A stretch of 64,000 nucleotides of DNA, taken from positions 2,604,001-2,668,000 of the forward strand of contig JARFXM010000011.1 in assembly GCA_029532625.1 (NCBI GenBank). Direction: 5' to 3'. This stretch comes from Lomentospora prolificans. Taxonomy: Eukaryota; Ascomycota; Sordariomycetes; Microascales; Microascaceae. The notes under the pieces were generated by a model. The model had not been told where the DNA came from. It did no database searches and saw only the letters and a list, made by a program, of their open reading frames with translations. The translations under genes and the position numbers were made by a program. Below are positions 11,726 through 24,989 of the stretch, in pieces. Positions within the stretch are counted from its first letter, which is position 1. The number at the start of each line of letters is the position of its first letter.

Positions 11726-13826
11726 ATGAGTTTCGCCGCTCTTGCCAAGCAAATGTCGGGAGACAAGGCCCTCGAGAACGACACCAAAATGGATTCGACT
11801 GAGTCCAATAACAATAACAGGAGCGAGGGTGACCAGGTCCTCAAAGTCCCCGGCTTCGGACTTGACGTCACGAGCGATACGCCCGGCATGAAGTACCCCT
11901 CCGCCATTAAGCAGGGTTGGTTGAGCAACGGCGTTACTCTGCGAGAAAAGCGTATGCTGGCCTTCATCGACAGCATCACCGACAAGCCCAACTGGGAGTC
12001 CAAGGTCTTTGACGATGCTATCGTCGCAAAGTGGCGTGAGGAGGCATCAGCACAGCCGGCGGAGCTTGGTGGAGATCCTGTGCTCTCCGAGAAAATGTTT
12101 GATTTCGTACGTTGGGATTCCGCCGGCATGCTGCAAATGCATTCTAATTGACGAATGGTGACAGTGCATCAATGAACTGAAGGACAAGGCTGCCACCTTC
12201 AAAAAGACGGGCTTTGTCAATATCTACGATGCCGAGGTTAGCATTGTGAAATCTGACACTGTAGTGTCCGAGGCTCTTAGAGACGCGCTCATCAAGGCGG
12301 TCAAAGTTCTTGAGGATGTCCCGAATCAGAAGAAGGATTGGCACCCCGGGTCGGATGACAAGGTGCTCGATTTGCTGCATCCCTCGCTATTCCCCGTTAT
12401 TTTCGGCCTGACCAAGGCGCTTCCTACGGGAAAGGTGCCTCTTGAAGGATGTATCAGCTACACAGGGAGGGGCGAGCTCACCTCAAAGAAGACGAAGAAG
12501 AACTCTTCGAACGAGTATGGCAACTTCCAATGGTTGCCCACCGACGTCCAGCTTACCGACTCTGGCGCAAAGCTCCTCGGCTACATCAACAACCTACACC
12601 CGGTGCACCATGCCGAGGTGTTCAAAGTCCTGGAAAAACTTGTAGAAGTGGCCATTCCTCTTTGGAACGAGTGTCTCAGCGGATATCACAAGAGGTTGCG
12701 AATCCACTTCGAGGGCACTGGTGCCGACGACTGGACGTATCCCGAGGGTTTGAAATACCAAATTCCCGGAAGGGAGGGTCCCAGCTCGTGGTGGGATCCC
12801 ATCGCGAGAGAAGTCGGAGAGGGCAAGCTCAATGAAGAGACAGGGGAGCTAGAATACGAAGAGGACGACGATGATGACTGGCGATACGAAGCGGCATTTG
12901 AGGAATGGGTTCATGAGCATCGCATACTCGTTCAAAGAGAGCCGCGAGAGTATATCCCGCAGTCTGAGCTCAAGTCCAAGAGCTATTACAACCACGTCGA
13001 AGATGATGACGCGAATGACGGCAATGACAGGGATGACAATAATGGCGGGGATGGAACTATCGCTAACCTCAAGGAGGATGCCCCGAATAGCACGATTCAG
13101 GTTATCTTTAAGCTCGCCAATATTGAGCTGACCCCCGAGAAACCCGAGTATGATGGAGGTACCTGGCACGTGGAAGGCGCGCTGAACGAGGGGATCTGCG
13201 CAACAGCCATCTACTACTACGACCAGGACAACATCACCGACAGCCACCTCGGATTCCGCCAGGCCCTAGATCAGGAAGAACTCATAATGATCCCAGAGCA
13301 AAATGAATTCGAGAGCCTAGAGCTGTTCCTAGGCATCGAGCAAGACGGCCCGGCCGTCCAGGAACTCGGCAAGGTGCTCACCCGGAAGGGCCGTATGCTT
13401 GTGTTTCCCAACTGCATGCAGCATCAAGTCCAGCCATTCTCGCTCAAGGATAAATCGAAACCGGGGTACCGTAAAATCCTGGCCATGTTTCTCATCGATC
13501 CCCAGCGCCGCATTCTCTCAACCAGCAACGTGCCGCCGCAGCGCAGGGATTGGTGGGCTGATGAGTTGCGGAAGCAGCAGTCCCTTGACAAGCTTCCGGC
13601 GGAGCTGTTCGACCACACCGTCCATATGGTTGACGACTTCCCCATCTCGTGGGAGAACGCGTTGGATTACCGGAAGCAGCTGATGGCCGAGCGTTCCAAC
13701 ATGAATGACGAGACAACTGACTGCATGCTCTCAGTGAGTCGCCACTAGAACTCCGTGTGTATTAGCCCAAATTTCACTGACCGTCACCTTCCACTCTAGG
13801 AGACTTTTAGCTTCTGCGAACATTGA
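11726..13826 (+). CDS. DUF4246 family protein, possible 2-oxoglutarate/Fe(II) dioxygenase fold
   Basis: Three exons: 11726-12106, 12165-13733 and a last exon of only 27 nt at 13800-13826, all phase 0, with introns of 58 and 66 nt. Product 658 residues. The tiny terminal exon adds ETFSFCEH, which matches the conserved C-terminal ending known for DUF4246 proteins, so reading on into the intron to the stop at 13746 would be wrong. The conserved core contains W-H462-V-E464 and, downstream, GRMLVFPNCMQH547QV followed by KPGYR563KIL. A histidine-x-acid, distal histidine and arginine in this order and spacing is the pattern of the 2-oxoglutarate dioxygenase jelly-roll (two His plus acid for iron, Arg for the cosubstrate), so I infer an oxygenase-like fold. 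Acidic low-complexity inserts lie around residues 350-420. Substrate and pathway are unknown. Confidence 0.85.
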
Positions 13827-15364
13827 GGCAAGGTGGAAAACACCGAGGAACCGAGGAGGCGGAAAAGGGTGGGAAGTAGTTCCCGACGGTAAGGGGATTC
13901 GGCTGATATTTTAGATCTTCAGAGTTGGTCTTATTGCGAACCCTAAAGTGTAATATTCACCGGCCAATTTGATAAGACATGACTCGCCGTTGTTGCATAA
14001 CCCTAACCTGAACAGACTCGACGGAATTGAATGCTATCGCCCGAACTGTTTCACCCCTGTGGCCCATTTGACTGGCTGGCTCTTCTTGTTTTGAGTGCTG
14101 CTCTGGCTTACTCACCTTGCACCCACCTCGGGATAGTGTCTCGGAATTATGAGCGTCGTCGACTAGCCCAAGGAGGTAGTTTCCGCCGCCACTCCCCTTA
14201 CACAGATTGTGAAATTATTTCCTGTTCCTACTACCCTGTGGCGGAGAAAAGTTTCTTCCAACAGGTATTTGGTTAAGAGAAACCTGCGCTATACTTCATG
14301 TCTTGCCATGTTATCCTCGGCAAAACCACGTCCCTCCCGTGTTCCTCATCATCGCCCGGTCTCTGCCACCGACGTCACCCGAGATCTCTCATATGCTAAG
14401 AAGCGACCCGCCTTGGCAAAGGAAGGGTAGGGCTAGAAAAGACGCGAAAAATTCGATAAAGGTCCGAAGGGTGGTCGGTGATGTCATCCCTTCCCTGCTT
14501 GCGAACCCTGAATAAGGGGGGCGGGGGAGGGGGAGAATACCACCGAGAAGAGCGCGAAGAATGGAGCTCGGTTTTGACCAACGAAAAGCTCCGAGGTTGG
14601 CCACACCACTGTGGCCATTCCACTTTTTTTCTGCACCAGGGGCGATAGCGCCACCATCATGCTCCACGAAATACCGGGGCCGGACGGTGGCTGCGGCTGC
14701 CGAGCGCCCGCTTTTCATCCCACGCAGACTCCACCATGGCGGTCTCGCCCTGTCTGAGATGGAACATTTGAACTTTTGGAACAAATTTGAGATTCCCTCC
14801 TCCCTGCCAAGACTGCGCGTGATTCGCCAACCCCCGCCGTCTGCCGGTAGGAGGCGCGCTTACAAAAGAGGCAAGAAAATGGGTAAACCTGCGGCGCGCG
14901 GGATGAATAACTACGTGCGAGAACTACACATGCTTGACACACGGCTATCGGTGTACTTCGTAGTGTTAGGCGGCGCTACGGATGAGGGGAACCACCCATC
15001 TGAATGTTACTCCAGCATTCCAACCGTGACGACATTGCGGGCCATGACGGAGTGAGATAAATCTCTTTCATCCTAGATTACTCCACGGCCAAGACCTATA
15101 TGTGGAACTCATGTGCCAGGTTGGATTTGACATCTATTACTGCCTTCGAGGCTGCTTGTTGCCTCCACGTATACATCAGCAGTCTTTATAAGATGAGGAA
15201 CTTTCCCCAGGTGGATGAAAGTTTATGTTGAATGTTGATCAGACCAAAATCTCCTCCGCTCCTTTCCTTTTCTTTTTCCCCTCCAACCCCAGAAAACCCA
15301 AAAGCCCCTTAAAAAACAATCAAGTGCTAGCCATAAAGTGCCAGCGCAAAAGAGAAGAGGGAAG
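13827..15364. other. intergenic
   Basis: A frame at 14561-15055 is open for 164 codons but has no family features and biased composition, so it is not called. An 8-bp perfect inverted repeat (TGGCCACA, 4-nt loop) lies at 14598-14617. The last 100 bp are pyrimidine-rich, as in fungal leaders. Confidence 0.6.
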
Positions 15365-17079
15365 ATGTCCGTTCAGTCGAACGCGGCCAACGTGCCCACC
15401 TTTTGGGGCGCGTCGGGCAGAAAGCTGCAGATGCTGGTCACTGCTGTTGCCACGACTGATTTCTTGCTTTTCGGCTACGACCAGGGCGTCATGTCTGGTA
15501 TCATCTCTGCCGAGGCCTTCACGCATGACTTTCCTGAAGTCGTGACGGGAGGCAGCGCCTACGAGGGCTTCGTCACCTCCATCTACGCCGTCGGCTGCCT
15601 TTTCGGCGCGCTCTTCGTCCTTGGCTTCGGCGACCATCTCGGTCGCAGGAGATCCATCTACCTCGGCGCCATGACCATGATTATCGGGGTCATTATTCAG
15701 ATTGCTTGTGTTCCCGTCAGCAGCGGAACCACGGCGCAGTTCATTATTGGACGATGCATCACTGGTATCGGAAACGGTATCAACACTTCCACGATTCCCA
15801 CGTATCAGGCAGAGTGCAGTCGCTCGCATAACCGCGGCAAACTCATCTGTATCGAGGGCGGCAACGTGGCTATCGGAACTTTAATCGCGTATTGGATCGA
15901 CTATGGCTCCATCTACGGTCCTCATGATTTCACTTGGCGATTCCCCATCGCTTTCCAATGTGTGTTTGCTATTATTGTGATTATCCTCAACACTCGACTG
16001 TAAGTATAATTACCGCGCATTACAAAACCGGCATTATTAGAATCCCAACATGCTGACCGCAGTAAAAACCTAGGCCTGAATCTCCCCGTTGGCTCCTTAC
16101 CAAGGATCGTCACGAAGACGCTGCTAAGGTCTTGGGAGCCCTCGCTGGCAAGCCCACTGACGACTATGAGGTCCGCTCCCAGATGACCGCCATTGTTGAA
16201 TCCATCAGGGCTTCCGGACACAAGGGTGGTGTCACCCCAATGTCCGCTCTCTTCACCAACGGCAAGACTCAGCACTTCCGCCGCATGATTTTGGGATTGT
16301 CGTCTCAGATGATGCAGCAGCTGTCCGGCTGCAACGCCGTCATTTACTACTTTCCAATTCTGTTCCAGACCTCGATTGGTGTTTCCCACAACATGGCTCT
16401 CCTCCTCGGAGGCGTCAACATGATTGTCTACTCCATTTTCGCCACCACCTCGTGGTTCGCGGTTGAGCGCGTCGGCCGCCGCAAGCTCTTCCTCATCGGC
16501 ACCGTAGGCCAGTGCTTATCCATGGTCCTCGCCTTCGCCGCTTTGATCCCCGGAACTGAATCTGCCGCCAAGGGTGCCGCCGTCGGCCTCTTCACCTACA
16601 TTGCCTTCTTTGGCGCCACCTGGCTCCCGCTCCCCTGGTTGTACCCGGCCGAGATCAACCCTCTCAAGACCCGCGCCAAGGCGAACGCCGTCTCCACCGT
16701 GTCCAACTGGCTTTGGAACTTCTTCATCGTCATGATCACACCCGTGCTCATCGACAAGATCAGCTGGGGCACGTACCTCTTCTTCGCCGTCTTGAACGCC
16801 ATCTTCTTCCCCCTAATCTACTTTTTCTACCCCGAGACTTCTCAGCGTACCCTGGAGGAGATTGACCACATCTTTGCCAAGGGCTTCACTGAGAACATGA
16901 GCTACGTCCGCGCCGCGAAAGAGCTTCCTCGCTTGGTCGATGAGATCAATGCCCACGTCGCAGGGAACGACGAGGGCAATGCCGAGAAGGGCACTTCCAG
17001 CACTGGAAGCGATGCCGACAGCTCCGATAGGGCATACATCCCAACGGAGAACACCGAGAAGGAGAAGCCTGGACTCTAA
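15365..17079 (+). CDS. MFS sugar transporter
   Basis: Exons 15365-15999 and 16074-17079 (74-nt intron GTAAGT...CCTAG, interrupting a leucine codon) encode 546 residues. It is a plasma-membrane sugar/H+ symporter-type protein of the major facilitator superfamily with about twelve membrane segments. Family signatures appear in order: FGYDQGVMSG in TM1, the GRR loop (DHLGRRRSIY) between TM2 and TM3, the PESPRWL motif spanning the splice junction after TM6, QQLSGCNAVIYY in TM7, the second GRRK loop, and PETSQRTLEEID after TM12. The hydrophilic C-terminal tail of about 60 residues is Glu/Ser-rich. Closest in style to fungal STL1/hexose-type permeases; the exact sugar cannot be read from sequence. 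Confidence 0.93.
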
Positions 17080-17832
17080 TAAAGCATTGATACAATATAT
17101 GCTTATGACAATAAAGAAAAATAAAAAAAGAAACCCGAGTTGCAGGCCCGCACGCACGGAGACCGGTGTTCATGGATATGAGAAAAGTTTGATAGAGTCA
17201 AGCTGCGTACAGTTCATGATAGAACATAGATGATACCATTTTGGATGATGAGATAGAAAGAATACATCGGTTGGGCTGAGTGTAACAATCACCAGCCATC
17301 TCCGTTTCTCCTTAAATGAATTCGTTGGCCTTCTTAGTCTTTGTGATGTCTTGTGTGGCGTATTCGAGCACATGTCGCGGATGTAATCAGTTATACCAAC
17401 ACGACGATGTTAATATGGCCTTGGGTGCGCATACCATACACATGCATAGTCGAGAGCGATGAAGGTGTGATTGCAGCTAGGCTCCAGAAAGAACTTCACA
17501 TTCCCTGTTTTCGACACCCAACTCCCGATTTCTCGTTTTCCATATAGGAACCGACGTTTTTTCACGATGGGTCCAACCCCAATCCGACGGTTGAAAGTGC
17601 CTTCGAAACCCCATCCCCCCCGCGCTCCCCACACAAAGTTTATCACGATCCAGTTTAATCCATTGTGCGTGTTCTCGGCCCCAAATTTTCAAAGCAACAA
17701 GGCACAATCTCTCAGGTCCAGCGGGTCCGGGGGGAGTCGAATCCAGACCACGATCCACCTTTTACCCCTCATATAAAATCCTTTTTTCAACGGGTCTTGA
17801 TTATCATGCCATGACGACGATCGGTCCCCATC

Positions 17833-17862
17833 CGGGCACTTTCGGGCACTTTCGGGTGCGTT
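17833..17862. repeat. 10-bp tandem repeat, about three units
   Basis: CGGGCACTTT occurs twice in tandem and is followed by a third, diverged unit (CGGGTGCGTT). Confidence 0.8.
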
Positions 17863-17917
17863 CGGTATTTCCGAGGGCGAAACAGAAAAAAGAAAAAAAA
17901 ACAGGGTCCGTTAATAA

Positions 17918-17950
17918 CCTGCCGGGAACAGACAGACCTGCCGGAAACAG
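17918..17950. repeat. 14-bp imperfect direct repeat
   Basis: CCTGCCGGGAACAG and CCTGCCGGAAACAG, one mismatch, 19 bp apart. Confidence 0.8.
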
Positions 17951-20900
17951 GTAGGTGATCGGCGCCGACAGTTTCAAGACCTGTTCTTATTACGCCACCC
18001 AAATCTTCAATCACATGTGGCTGCATCGTAGACTCCTATGGAAACTCATGTTGCATCAGTATTAAACCGAGGCATCGCCATGTCTTTTTTCCCCTTTTTG
18101 TGTCGCTTTTAGTTATAGATCTACCGCTGGTGCGTGCGCTTTTTCTGCGTAATCCTGCCTTCGAGGGCACATTCAAGGCACATCCTATCCTTTGAGCAAA
18201 TTGCTAAACCTCTCTTCGAAGCGAAAGTGCTGTAATACTGCAAATAACGTGAACGTGATGATACTGGAGGCGCCAAGAACTTCATGCGAATGTTATGCGT
18301 ATGTTTAGGGTTAAGAAGACATCTTCTCCTCATCCGATAGCAACGGCGATGGCAGTTTAGCGTCCCTCACGCACCATCACCCTACACGGTTCTCGACACG
18401 CAAATATTAACATATCGTTTGCTACGACCGAAGCGCGCGAGAGGGCATCCCTTCGACCTCACCCAGCTTTGGGCGCCAACTAATAACAGGAAGCACTGAA
18501 TCGGATGGCTGCATAGATGACCGGGTATTACAATCTCTTCGATATCGGCGGCCTCCTCGATAAGCGCCACCAGCTCCCGAGGCCCCCATTATGAGTCCAC
18601 ATGGTATTTAAATGCTATAGACCCCTCTTTGCGATATTCATCACGATGCCGTCCACACCACGGAAATAAACGGGCCTTGACTGCACCCTGCGAACGACAG
18701 CGGAGAGCCAGCCACAGACTCCGAGTCCTGTGAAGACCAGACGAGCGGAGCCGGTGTGGTTCAAGTGGTCGTTGGATAAGTTAAAAATACTTGCTTCACC
18801 CTTAGGCTCGGTACAGCTTGGTTTCGTGCACGACCAACAATCATCAATCAGGGGGCGGTGCGTATAATACACCTTGGCTTTTTTTGTCTCCAAATGTAAC
18901 GGTGCGTTGCCTGTTGCTGGCGCTTCGGCTCGCCCCGCAGGAGCTTAAGCGGCCAAGAAAGCCGTTGTGACGTTTGGTGAGCTTGGCCAAGGACCTAATC
19001 CGGCAACTCAACTGTGAACACCGCAACGCTGGCGGTCGCCGAGCTATTAGCCGCGGACGCTTACTAGAATGACACGCGCTGGAGGCTAATAGGAGGTGTC
19101 TAGCCTTTACGGTGGTGACAACAAAGAAAGAATTCGGTATGAGCCATTGCACCTCCGTATCACTGCTTCAAGTAGTTGGGAGAGAAATTCTTCGACGCAA
19201 TATACTGCAACGTCCACAACTAATGGTCAAGGCGCGACCCCTTTCCTTCCACGAAGAGCGATATTGATACCAATCACCGATTGGGAATCCAAGATTAGGC
19301 CAGCGGTGCCCGCATCACTATAGGGCAGTAATTACCAAGGCTCGCTGGTAGAGGTTTAGATGCCCTCCTCGTGAGGAATTAGCATTTGATCCCTTGTGAC
19401 CTTGTGGGCCTTGTCGTCTCTCGGGATACTAGTAATAAATGGGGCGGAGTTAGTCCCTGGAATAATAACACGCACAATAAACAACTAGGTGGGTTAGTTA
19501 ACAATTGACAACCTAGCTTGATAGGGCGCGTAAAGATTCATAGATGTTTCCCAACAATGAAAGTGGTTGATATGATAATAGTAGCCAGCGGTCAGGTATT
19601 ATTAGCACATAGATGCCGTAATTGGGTCACAACCTGTGGAATTGAATCAACGGACAGCAAAGAAAGCCATCACCTTATGGTCACTACTTAGTTTTTCGCT
19701 GTGTATCTGGCGCTTGGTTCTAGTTTATATCCCCTTGACCGATTTCCTGAGTTCATTACGTATTCTAGAATCGCATAGGACGAACGAAGGGGTAATAGCG
19801 TCCAGAGGTATTAACCCTCTGCTCTCGTTAACTCACCACATCCTTTTTGAGGATGGACGACCTTCAGCTGCGAACACGGCACAATTGGACATGCGACTAG
19901 CTTTCGCGAGTCTCTTAGTTGCGTCATGCTCTGAGGATGTGCGCTCCTCGAGCCCCAGAACAAATTCGACGAGGCGAGATAGCAAATAGGCAGAAACTAT
20001 TACTGCAGAACCCATCTAAGATGCCGGAAAAACCTGTGCACCCTAGACGAAGGCAGGATTCGATTCCAGGTTTTTCCACACTTGCATCCTGCCCAGCGTA
20101 CTAGATTGGATAGGCCAGGACTCTGGCTGAATCTCCAGATTCAATGCAAAAGAAAGAGCGGGGAATGTTCTGTTATTGATAGGCGCGGCTATAATATAAG
20201 GACTGACTATTAGTTGGTTGCCGGACACGCGGCGGGAAGAAAATATGCCGAAGAATGGTCTATATTACCCCATTAGGCTCGGAGCTCCAAAAGCCTCAAA
20301 TTGCCTCTCACTTTCTATCACACCGGCTCAAATGGCCAGCGGGGGCCTATATAATCGTCATCAACCCAGCCAGCGCTCAAAGAGGCGTGAGTTTGGGTAG
20401 GGACGTCATCACGGCCACAGGCGACGGTTCGCTCGGCCAGCAGGTGTTACCACGCCCAAGAGCTCCGTGACTGCTATTCCGGTCGCAGAAACGAGTATTT
20501 GGGGACCTCATGTGAGCTCAACTCTGGGGTGATTGCCGAAGCTCGCATTTAATAGAAAAGGAAGTCCGCTGGACGCGATGTTAGAATGTGGCATGATTTA
20601 CCTCGTGCATCGGGAATATTATATCCAAGGCGCATCTATTAGATTAGATGAACAGCGCAGCGCAAATGATTGATGATCTCCTTTGCGTCCGCCACCCTCA
20701 ACTCCCGATGGCCTTGTAATAGACACTTGACCACTTGCATTGCAGGACGCATCGAAGCAATCTTCCAGGTACGTCGAACCTTCAAAGACACCAAATATTC
20801 CTCGCCTACGAACCCCACAATCAAAAAGATACCGAAGTTGCCCCAATCAATCTCCGTCCGCAAGCTCTATTTCCATCATTTCCCCGCAGAGTTGTGTTTA

Positions 20901-21655
20901 ATTCCCCAAGAACACACGATCAACAGGGTCCGGAAACGGGGGTTTTGTGGGAGAAATGCCGCTAAACGAACGAATTAGCCCGCACGCCGATATCATAGCC
21001 GGACAAAGCCTGAAGTGCTATATACACCTCCGCCCACAGAATCTGCCCGCGTGCCAACCGCGGCATTCCGCCGATTGGTGTAGATCCTCTGCGCTCTTTG
21101 GACTCTTGGTCTTTTTTAACTTGGACGCACTTTATCTCCATAGACCGCCAAGACAGTAGACAGAGAAGCCCCCGATTTCTTCGGCAACATGGGAGAGGCA
21201 ATGGAAGTGAGTGTCAAGGGCCAGGTTGCACGTATCTAAGGAACGCTAGCTAGCCAGGCTAGGGTTGCGTATTTAGTGGTAGACCTCGATTTTTCTTTTG
21301 GCCTGGCTCGGTTGGGGTACAGCTAGCTATCGAAGGGAGGAACGGCTGGCTAGCCACTATTACCACCCGGAGATGCGGCCCCACGTGCTTTCTCCCCTCG
21401 AGGTTCAAACTGGCCTGCTTCTGCCGTTCGAGCCAAAAGCTATCAATACTGTCCGCGCGATTAATTTGATGAAGCTTTCCCCACAAACACGCTCGAACAA
21501 GGCAAGAATTATTATTAAATATAGCTATCCCCATATCTCTGAGCGTGGGCCTGTGTTCCGTGGTCGACTCCCGTTTTCAACCGTGACGAGTGACAACTTG
21601 GATTTCCCGCAAGTGTCGCTTCTAGTTTGTATAGCGAAAGCCGTCCATTGTCGCA

Positions 21656-24600
21656 ATGGGCTCCTGGACGAGGTCTTTGCTGCTCTCTGTTGCGGGAGCA
21701 CTGTTCTTTAACACCGCAAATGCCGCTGTCGCCGCCATCGATTCGACCAATGTACCCCGGACTTACATGGTGGAGTTTGTCAAGGACTATGTACTGCTGC
21801 CCTTTTCGACCCTCCCCCCTCCCTTCTTTTTTTTTTCTTCTTCTTCTTGTTGTTATGCCCTTCTTGCCCTTGTCCAACGCTATAATGAGAAATTGTTGTA
21901 GTAGCGCTGCTTAAAGAAGGAAGAAGGGAAAATCAGCCATCTGCGTATTCCCCAGAGTAATAAAATGCATGGTCTCTAACTTATACACACCGCGGCGCCC
22001 TAGGATGTCGGGTCTTTTTACCAGCAGCTCGGCGAAGAGCACATTCCCGCGACGGCAAGATTAAATCTCACCTATTCTCTCTTCAAAGGCGCCTCCTTCG
22101 AGCTCGGAGAAGACTTGGGCCAAGGCAGCGTCCCCAATCGCATTGCGAAGCTCCCGGGGGTAAAGAAGATATGGCCCGTCCACGTCGGCCGCATTCCCGA
22201 GTATGGCATTGGCTGGGTTGACGGAGTCGGCGGTTCGCTAGGTCCTACGATTCAACGACGGCAGGACGATGAAACCGAAGACGAAAGGATAGCGGAGATT
22301 AAAGACATTTTCTCGCCTCACGTCATGACACAGGTCGATAAGCTGAAGGAGGCCGGCATAACTGGCAAGGGAATCAAGATTGGCATCGTCGACACCGGTG
22401 TCGACTACAAGCATCCTGCTCTTGGCGGGTGTTTCGGTGAAGGTTGCCTTGTTGCGTACGGGAGGGATTATGTGGGTGATTACTACGATGAGAATGCCTT
22501 AAAGGTCCCGGAACCGGATGATGACCCTTGGGACTCTTGCAACGGTCATGGAACCCATATCGCCGGCATCATTGCAGCCCAAGAAAACCCTCTTGGGTTT
22601 ACTGGCGTGGCGCCGGGTGTGACTCTCGGTGCATATCGAGTCTCGAGCTGCCGCGGCTACGTCCACTCCGACATTTACGTCGCAGGCTTTAATCAGGCCT
22701 TCGAGGATGGCAGCGATATTATTACCACCTCGACGCAGTTCACTTCCGAATGGTCCGAGGATTCGGTCGCCGTCGTGTGTCAGAGGATTACTGAACAGGG
22801 AGTGCCCTGCATCGCCCCGATGGGCAACACTGGTCTGAACGGTCTCTTCTCAACCGGAAGCCCTGCAGTCGGCCACGGTGTTGCAGCAATCGCCAGTGTC
22901 ACCAATGTTGACTACCCCATGGTTCTCAAGAAAGCCACGTACACCACGGAGGATGGTAGCGAGCATCCTTTCGGTTTCAAGCCAGGCCGTTTCGGAGAAT
23001 TTAAAACGATCGCTAAAGACTTGTGGCTTCTTGATGACGAAACCACTGGCGACTGCACCAGACTCCCGGACGACACCCCAGATCTTTCCGAATATGTTGT
23101 CCTGACTACGATGGAAGGATGTTCAATTCACGACAAGGCATCAATGATTATGGATTTCAGAGGCCGTAACCTGCTAGCTTATAGCAGCAATTTCACGCAA
23201 GTGTTTAATATTATTACCCTTTACATAAAGTGAAGAAGTTGAGCTAACGCCCCAGACGCAGTACGTCTGAGCTTATTGTATACCCCCTAGCAGTCGACGG
23301 ACTAGGTATGGTGACTCAGGGCCAAGGAAAGGAGTGGGTTGAGCGGTTGCAGGCTGGTGAGAAGGTCACCCTCCACATGACTTCAGTCCACTCTTCCCAA
23401 GATATTGTCTACAGCCCCAAGAACGACTTGAGCCACGGCTACCTAGGGACGACGTCGTCGTGGGGTCTTGGCTTGGAGTTGGACATCAAGCCGCAGTTTG
23501 CGGCTCCTGGCGGAAATATCCTTTCAACTTACCCCATGAACAAGGGTAACTACACCGTCATGTCCGGCACTTCCATGGCTAGCCCGTTTGCCGCCGCTGT
23601 CTACGCCCTGGTCGCCGAGGTTCGAGGCACTACCGATCCGAATAAGCTGAGGAACGTCATCGCGTCTACTGCTAACCCCAACTTGTGGTTTGACGGCAAG
23701 TCCTTGGCCGACACTCTTGCCCCAGTTGCCCAGCAGGGTGCCGGCTTGATCCAAGCGTACAACGCGGCCTACGTAAAGACCCTCGTCGACACCGCCGGTA
23801 TCTCCTTCAATGATACGGATAACTTTGTCAAAGAGGCCAACTTCACAATCGAGAACACTAGCGACGAGGAGGTAACATATGCCCTAAGCCACGTGAAGGC
23901 CGTGACGGTGTACGCATACAACGAAGGCAGCATTCAGCTCGCGCCATTCCCCAATCCTACGGTCGATGCGGCCGCCTCCCTCGACTTTTCCGAAGAGAGC
24001 GTCACACTAGGAGCTGGCGAATCCGTTACCATTTCTGTCGTCCCGACACCTCCCCAGGGCGTAGACCCTTCCAGGTTCGCCATGTACAGCGGCTACATCG
24101 CCATTAACGGAACTAACGGCGATAACCTTTCGATTCCTTATATCGGTCTTGCCGCCAGCATGCGCAATGTCACCATTTTCGACACTTCCGAGACAAACAC
24201 CTTCTTGCAGTACTGGGACGTCACGAACAGGCTGAAGCCGCTTCCCGCAGGCACGACTTATACCTTTCCCAAGCCCGAGGGTGACCCGGATTCCAACCCT
24301 TCTCGAAACGTCCCGTACATTTCGTCCGTCTTCGCCCGCCCTGCCGGCACAGCATCTCTTTCCGTCTTTATTGAGGCGCTGGACGAGGACAGCCCTCTTG
24401 AAACGACCGAGTTCATGGGCTCCAAGGTTGTGGGTCTCGTTCCGGGATATCCTCAAGAATTCGTACCTCACGGCAAGGCCGAGATCGCTTTCACCGGCAT
24501 GTTGGCGGATGGCACAGTAGTACCCGACGGCAACTATCGGTTTGTGTTCAAGGCACTCAAGATTTTGGGTAACCGGGAGAAGCCTAGCGACTGGGAGACT

Positions 24601-24687
24601 ATTACGGTGGGGCCGTTTACCCTTAAGTATGGAGAGGCTACCCTTGCCCCCGTTGAGCCGTTTCCTCTTCCAATCGACTTTGATTAA
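21656..24687 (+). CDS. secreted subtilisin-like serine protease (S8) with Fn3-like C-terminal domain
   Basis: Modelled as exons 21656-21790, 22004-23202 and 23262-24687, 919 residues. It begins with a signal peptide (hydrophobic LLLSVAGALFF, Ala-rich cleavage region), then an I9-type propeptide split by intron 1. The catalytic triad is Asp175 (IVDTGVD), His227 (NGHGTHIAG) and Ser549 (GTSMASP). A protease-associated-type insert lies between His and Ser. The last 300 residues are a beta-sandwich (Fn3_5/DUF1034-like) typical of large fungal Vpr/C5a-peptidase-type subtilases. Intron 1 is 213 nt and pyrimidine-rich, with donor GTACTG. Intron 2 has a good branch site (GAGCTAACG) and CAG acceptor, but the only donor giving the right phase is GTTTAA, so that boundary is uncertain. 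Likely role: extracellular protein degradation in nutrition or host interaction. Confidence 0.85.
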
Positions 24688-24989
24688 GAGGAAAGGGATG
24701 CCAAAGGTCCGCATTAGAGTCTGATTCCTACTTTGTACATACGAGCATATTATTTACTTGCCGGGTTTCCTTTGGTTCCGAAAGCTTTACTACTTGTAAC
24801 TAACTTGATTTTCCTTTTTTCTTTTTTATTTCATCTCACATAGCATCGTACATCAATGCATCTGTTGGGACTCCAGTCTAGAGTGACGAATAGTAATAAA
24901 TAGTTGACTCCTGAATACATGTAATACCGGGTGTTCTCGTTGAGCTTCCTGACTCGTATATGGCCTCGCTGGTACTGAGTACTCCGTTG

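Larger units (their letters stand above)
17080..21655. other. 4.6-kb gene-poor interval
   Basis: No convincing gene on either strand. It includes a short tandem repeat at 17833-17862, a direct repeat at 17918-17950 and CCAGC/CTAGC-rich patches near 21240-21350. A B-box-like stretch near 17730 and another near 20056 were inspected, but neither folds with a plausible tRNA partner sequence. Confidence 0.55.

Noticed and set aside
13734..13748. Ending the DUF4246 protein in SVSRH at the stop at 13746
   Set aside because: A GTGAGT donor lies exactly here and splicing restores the family C-terminus.
14561..15055. 164-codon plus-strand frame
   Set aside because: No family signature, Arg/Pro-rich composition, no start context or splice support.
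17725..17745. Possible tRNA B-box near AGTCGAATCC
   Set aside because: No A-box or acceptor-stem partner at the right distance; the pattern departs from GGTTCGANTCC.
20050..20075. B-box-like GGATTCGATTCC
   Set aside because: No cloverleaf could be drawn with the upstream sequence.
20639..20978. Overlapping 75-100-codon frames on both strands
   Set aside because: Neither strand shows a recognised motif; likely chance.
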